Below are positions 4,402 to 5,204 of a stretch of 5,204 nucleotides of DNA, piece by piece. The translations under genes were made by a program, and so were the position numbers. Origin of the DNA: an uncultured Christensenella sp. Its GTDB lineage: Bacteria > Bacillota > Clostridia > Christensenellales > UBA1242. The notes under the pieces were generated by a model. It did no database searches, was not told the origin of the DNA, and saw only the letters and a list, made by a program, of their open reading frames with translations. Positions within the stretch are counted from its first letter, which is position 1. Each line of letters begins with the position of its first letter. The stretch lies in the NCBI GenBank assembly GCA_905212505.1, contig CAJMEO010000036.1, forward strand, positions 1-5,204. Direction: 5' to 3'.

Positions 4402-5066
4402 GCTTGTTCATCTTCTCTTACAGCGTTTAATTTTGTTTTAGAGTTATAAACATGGGGCTGATTATAGCTTGCAAGGTTGTATTTTTCTAAGGATTCTTCC
4501 ATCGCTTTAATGCAAGGTAAATTTTTAGCGGCATCTAAAGTGCTTAAAAGTTTTCCATATAAATGTTCGTTGTTAATATAATCTCCATATTTATCCGCTA
4601 AATAATCAAAGAATCTTGCAGCTGTTGTGATATAATCATATCCGGCATAGAATTTTTTAAGTTCTTTATTTAATTTTTTATCATCAAAAACTGGCATCAT
4701 TGCATTTTGAGTGTTACTTGCTGAAACCCTAATATGTTCAATATCTTTTGATGAAATATTTTTATAATAAATAGCAAATTCATTAAACCTTTTTGTCATT
4801 TCTTTCATAACTGCTTCTGTAGAATTTGGGCCATAATTGATGTAATCAATAAATTGTTTTACGGTCTTTTCCATAAATTCTCTTTCAGATTTGGAATAAT
4901 TTCCGTTCTTACAGAAGTCAATAATTGAAATATATTTCGTAGACTTGGCAATAAATATATTTGTCGCTTTAACAAATTCTTGTTCATCAGCAGGAAATTG
5001 TTCATAGTCCTTTAATAATTCATTTGGTCTATTTTGGTCGTAATTTCTAAAATCTTTCGCATTCAT
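4389..5066 (-). CDS. Hypothetical soluble helical protein, 225 residues
   Basis: I do not recognise this protein. It has no signal peptide or membrane segment and is rich in Lys, Glu, Asp, Asn, Tyr and Phe, with a pattern suggesting an all-helical fold. Possible helices lie near residues 12-21, 28-52, 57-76, 83-102, 128-160 and 170-198. The last 25 residues or so are polar and probably flexible, ending VREDEQARIR. There is only one Cys pair (52, 185) and no nucleotide-binding or catalytic motif. The start is placed at the ATG at 5066: GGAGG (5076-5072) lies five bases upstream. A longer frame reaching 5120 is unlikely, since its TTG start would be the -35 box itself and its N-terminus would precede the transcript. 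The gene is alone in its transcript. Its composition is very AT-rich, in contrast with the lipoprotein gene. Confidence 0.75.
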   Translation of the reverse strand: MNAKDFRNYDQNRPNELLKDYEQFPADEQEFVKATNIFIAKSTKYISIIDFCKNGNYSKSEREFMEKTVKQFIDYINYGPNSTEAVMKEMTKRFNEFAIYYKNISSKDIEHIRVSASNTQNAMMPVFDDKKLNKELKKFYAGYDYITTAARFFDYLADKYGDYINNEHLYGKLLSTLDAAKNLPCIKAMEESLEKYNLASYNQPHVYNSKTKLNAVREDEQARIR

Positions 5067-5091
5067 ACTTGCCTCCATAATTTTCACTAAA

Positions 5092-5120
5092 ATTATAAAC
5101 CAACAAAACCTAATTGTCAA
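5092..5120 (-). promoter_or_regulatory. Perfect consensus sigma-A promoter of the 225-residue gene
   Basis: On the minus strand TTGACA (5120-5115) and TATAAT (5097-5092) are separated by exactly 17 bases, matching the consensus at all 12 positions. Transcription should start near 5085, giving a leader of about 19 bases with GGAGG. A second TATAAT at 5187-5182 (minus) would need a -35 box beyond the right edge of the window. Confidence 0.9.
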
Positions 5121-5127
5121 TACCTAA
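5104..5127 (-). promoter_or_regulatory. Candidate repressor site: direct repeats over the -35 region
   Basis: On the minus strand TTAGGTATTG (5127-5118) and TTAGGTTTTG (5113-5104) match at nine of ten positions and start 14 bases apart. The first overlaps the -35 hexamer and the second lies in the promoter spacer. A protein bound here would block RNA polymerase, so repression is a reasonable inference. No regulator candidate is adjacent. Confidence 0.4.
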
Positions 5128-5204
5128 CCTCAATTTTTTTGTAAAGTTTATTTTTCGCACTTTCTTTGCATTTATAAATTTATTATATAAAACATAACAT
5201 CACT

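Noticed and set aside
4389..5120. A 243-residue version of the minus-strand gene starting at a TTG at 5120
   Set aside because: The TTG-ACA is the -35 box of a perfect promoter, so the first 18 codons precede or span the transcription start. The ATG at 5066 has GGAGG at a proper distance.

Overview
The window looks like chromosomal DNA from a low-GC Gram-positive bacterium, probably an uncultured gut Firmicute (Clostridia or Bacilli). Pointers are the AT-rich spacers, strong AGGAG-type ribosome sites, a lipoprotein with an LTAC lipobox followed by a HTW/CxxC surface-protein module, an encoded CCA on the tRNA, and sigma-A-type promoters. All recognisable genes fit the standard bacterial code. 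The genus is not determinable from this sequence.

Layout, left to right. Bases 1-42 are the 3' part of a tRNA-Gly (apparently CCC anticodon), followed by its terminator. Bases 80-414 hold no gene but contain a strong orphan hairpin-terminator (198-240) and phased TGTnACA motifs (303-320). Bases 415-1356 (+) encode a polytopic membrane protein of the YwaF/TP0381 (TMEM164-like) family. Bases 1451-2413 (+) encode a membrane-anchored LuxR-type regulator: about seven membrane helices, a linker and a C-terminal LuxR helix-turn-helix. It has its own extended -10 promoter and a terminator. Bases 2627-3634 (+) encode a secreted lipoprotein with a Cys/His-rich module and two beta-rich PPC-like domains. 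Its upstream region carries two copies of a composite repeat with GGAC cores about one helical turn apart, ending directly at the -35 box. A strong terminator follows.

Bases 3735-4326 are a decayed zone. It holds a 29-codon ORF, a minus-strand C-terminal fragment of a PlsC-type acyltransferase, and a frameshifted plus-strand C-terminal fragment of an unrecognised protein. The two fragments abut back to back at about 4113. Bases 4389-5066 (-) encode an unrecognised, soluble, helical 225-residue protein. It is driven by a perfect consensus promoter (TTGACA-17-TATAAT) and ends in a terminator whose stem includes its own stop codon.

The most interesting reading is a small signalling module: a seven-helix membrane sensor fused to a LuxR DNA-binding domain, next to a surface lipoprotein whose promoter has helically phased direct repeats. 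That the regulator binds those repeats is inference. I see no CRISPR array, insertion sequence, integrase or recognisable defence system.
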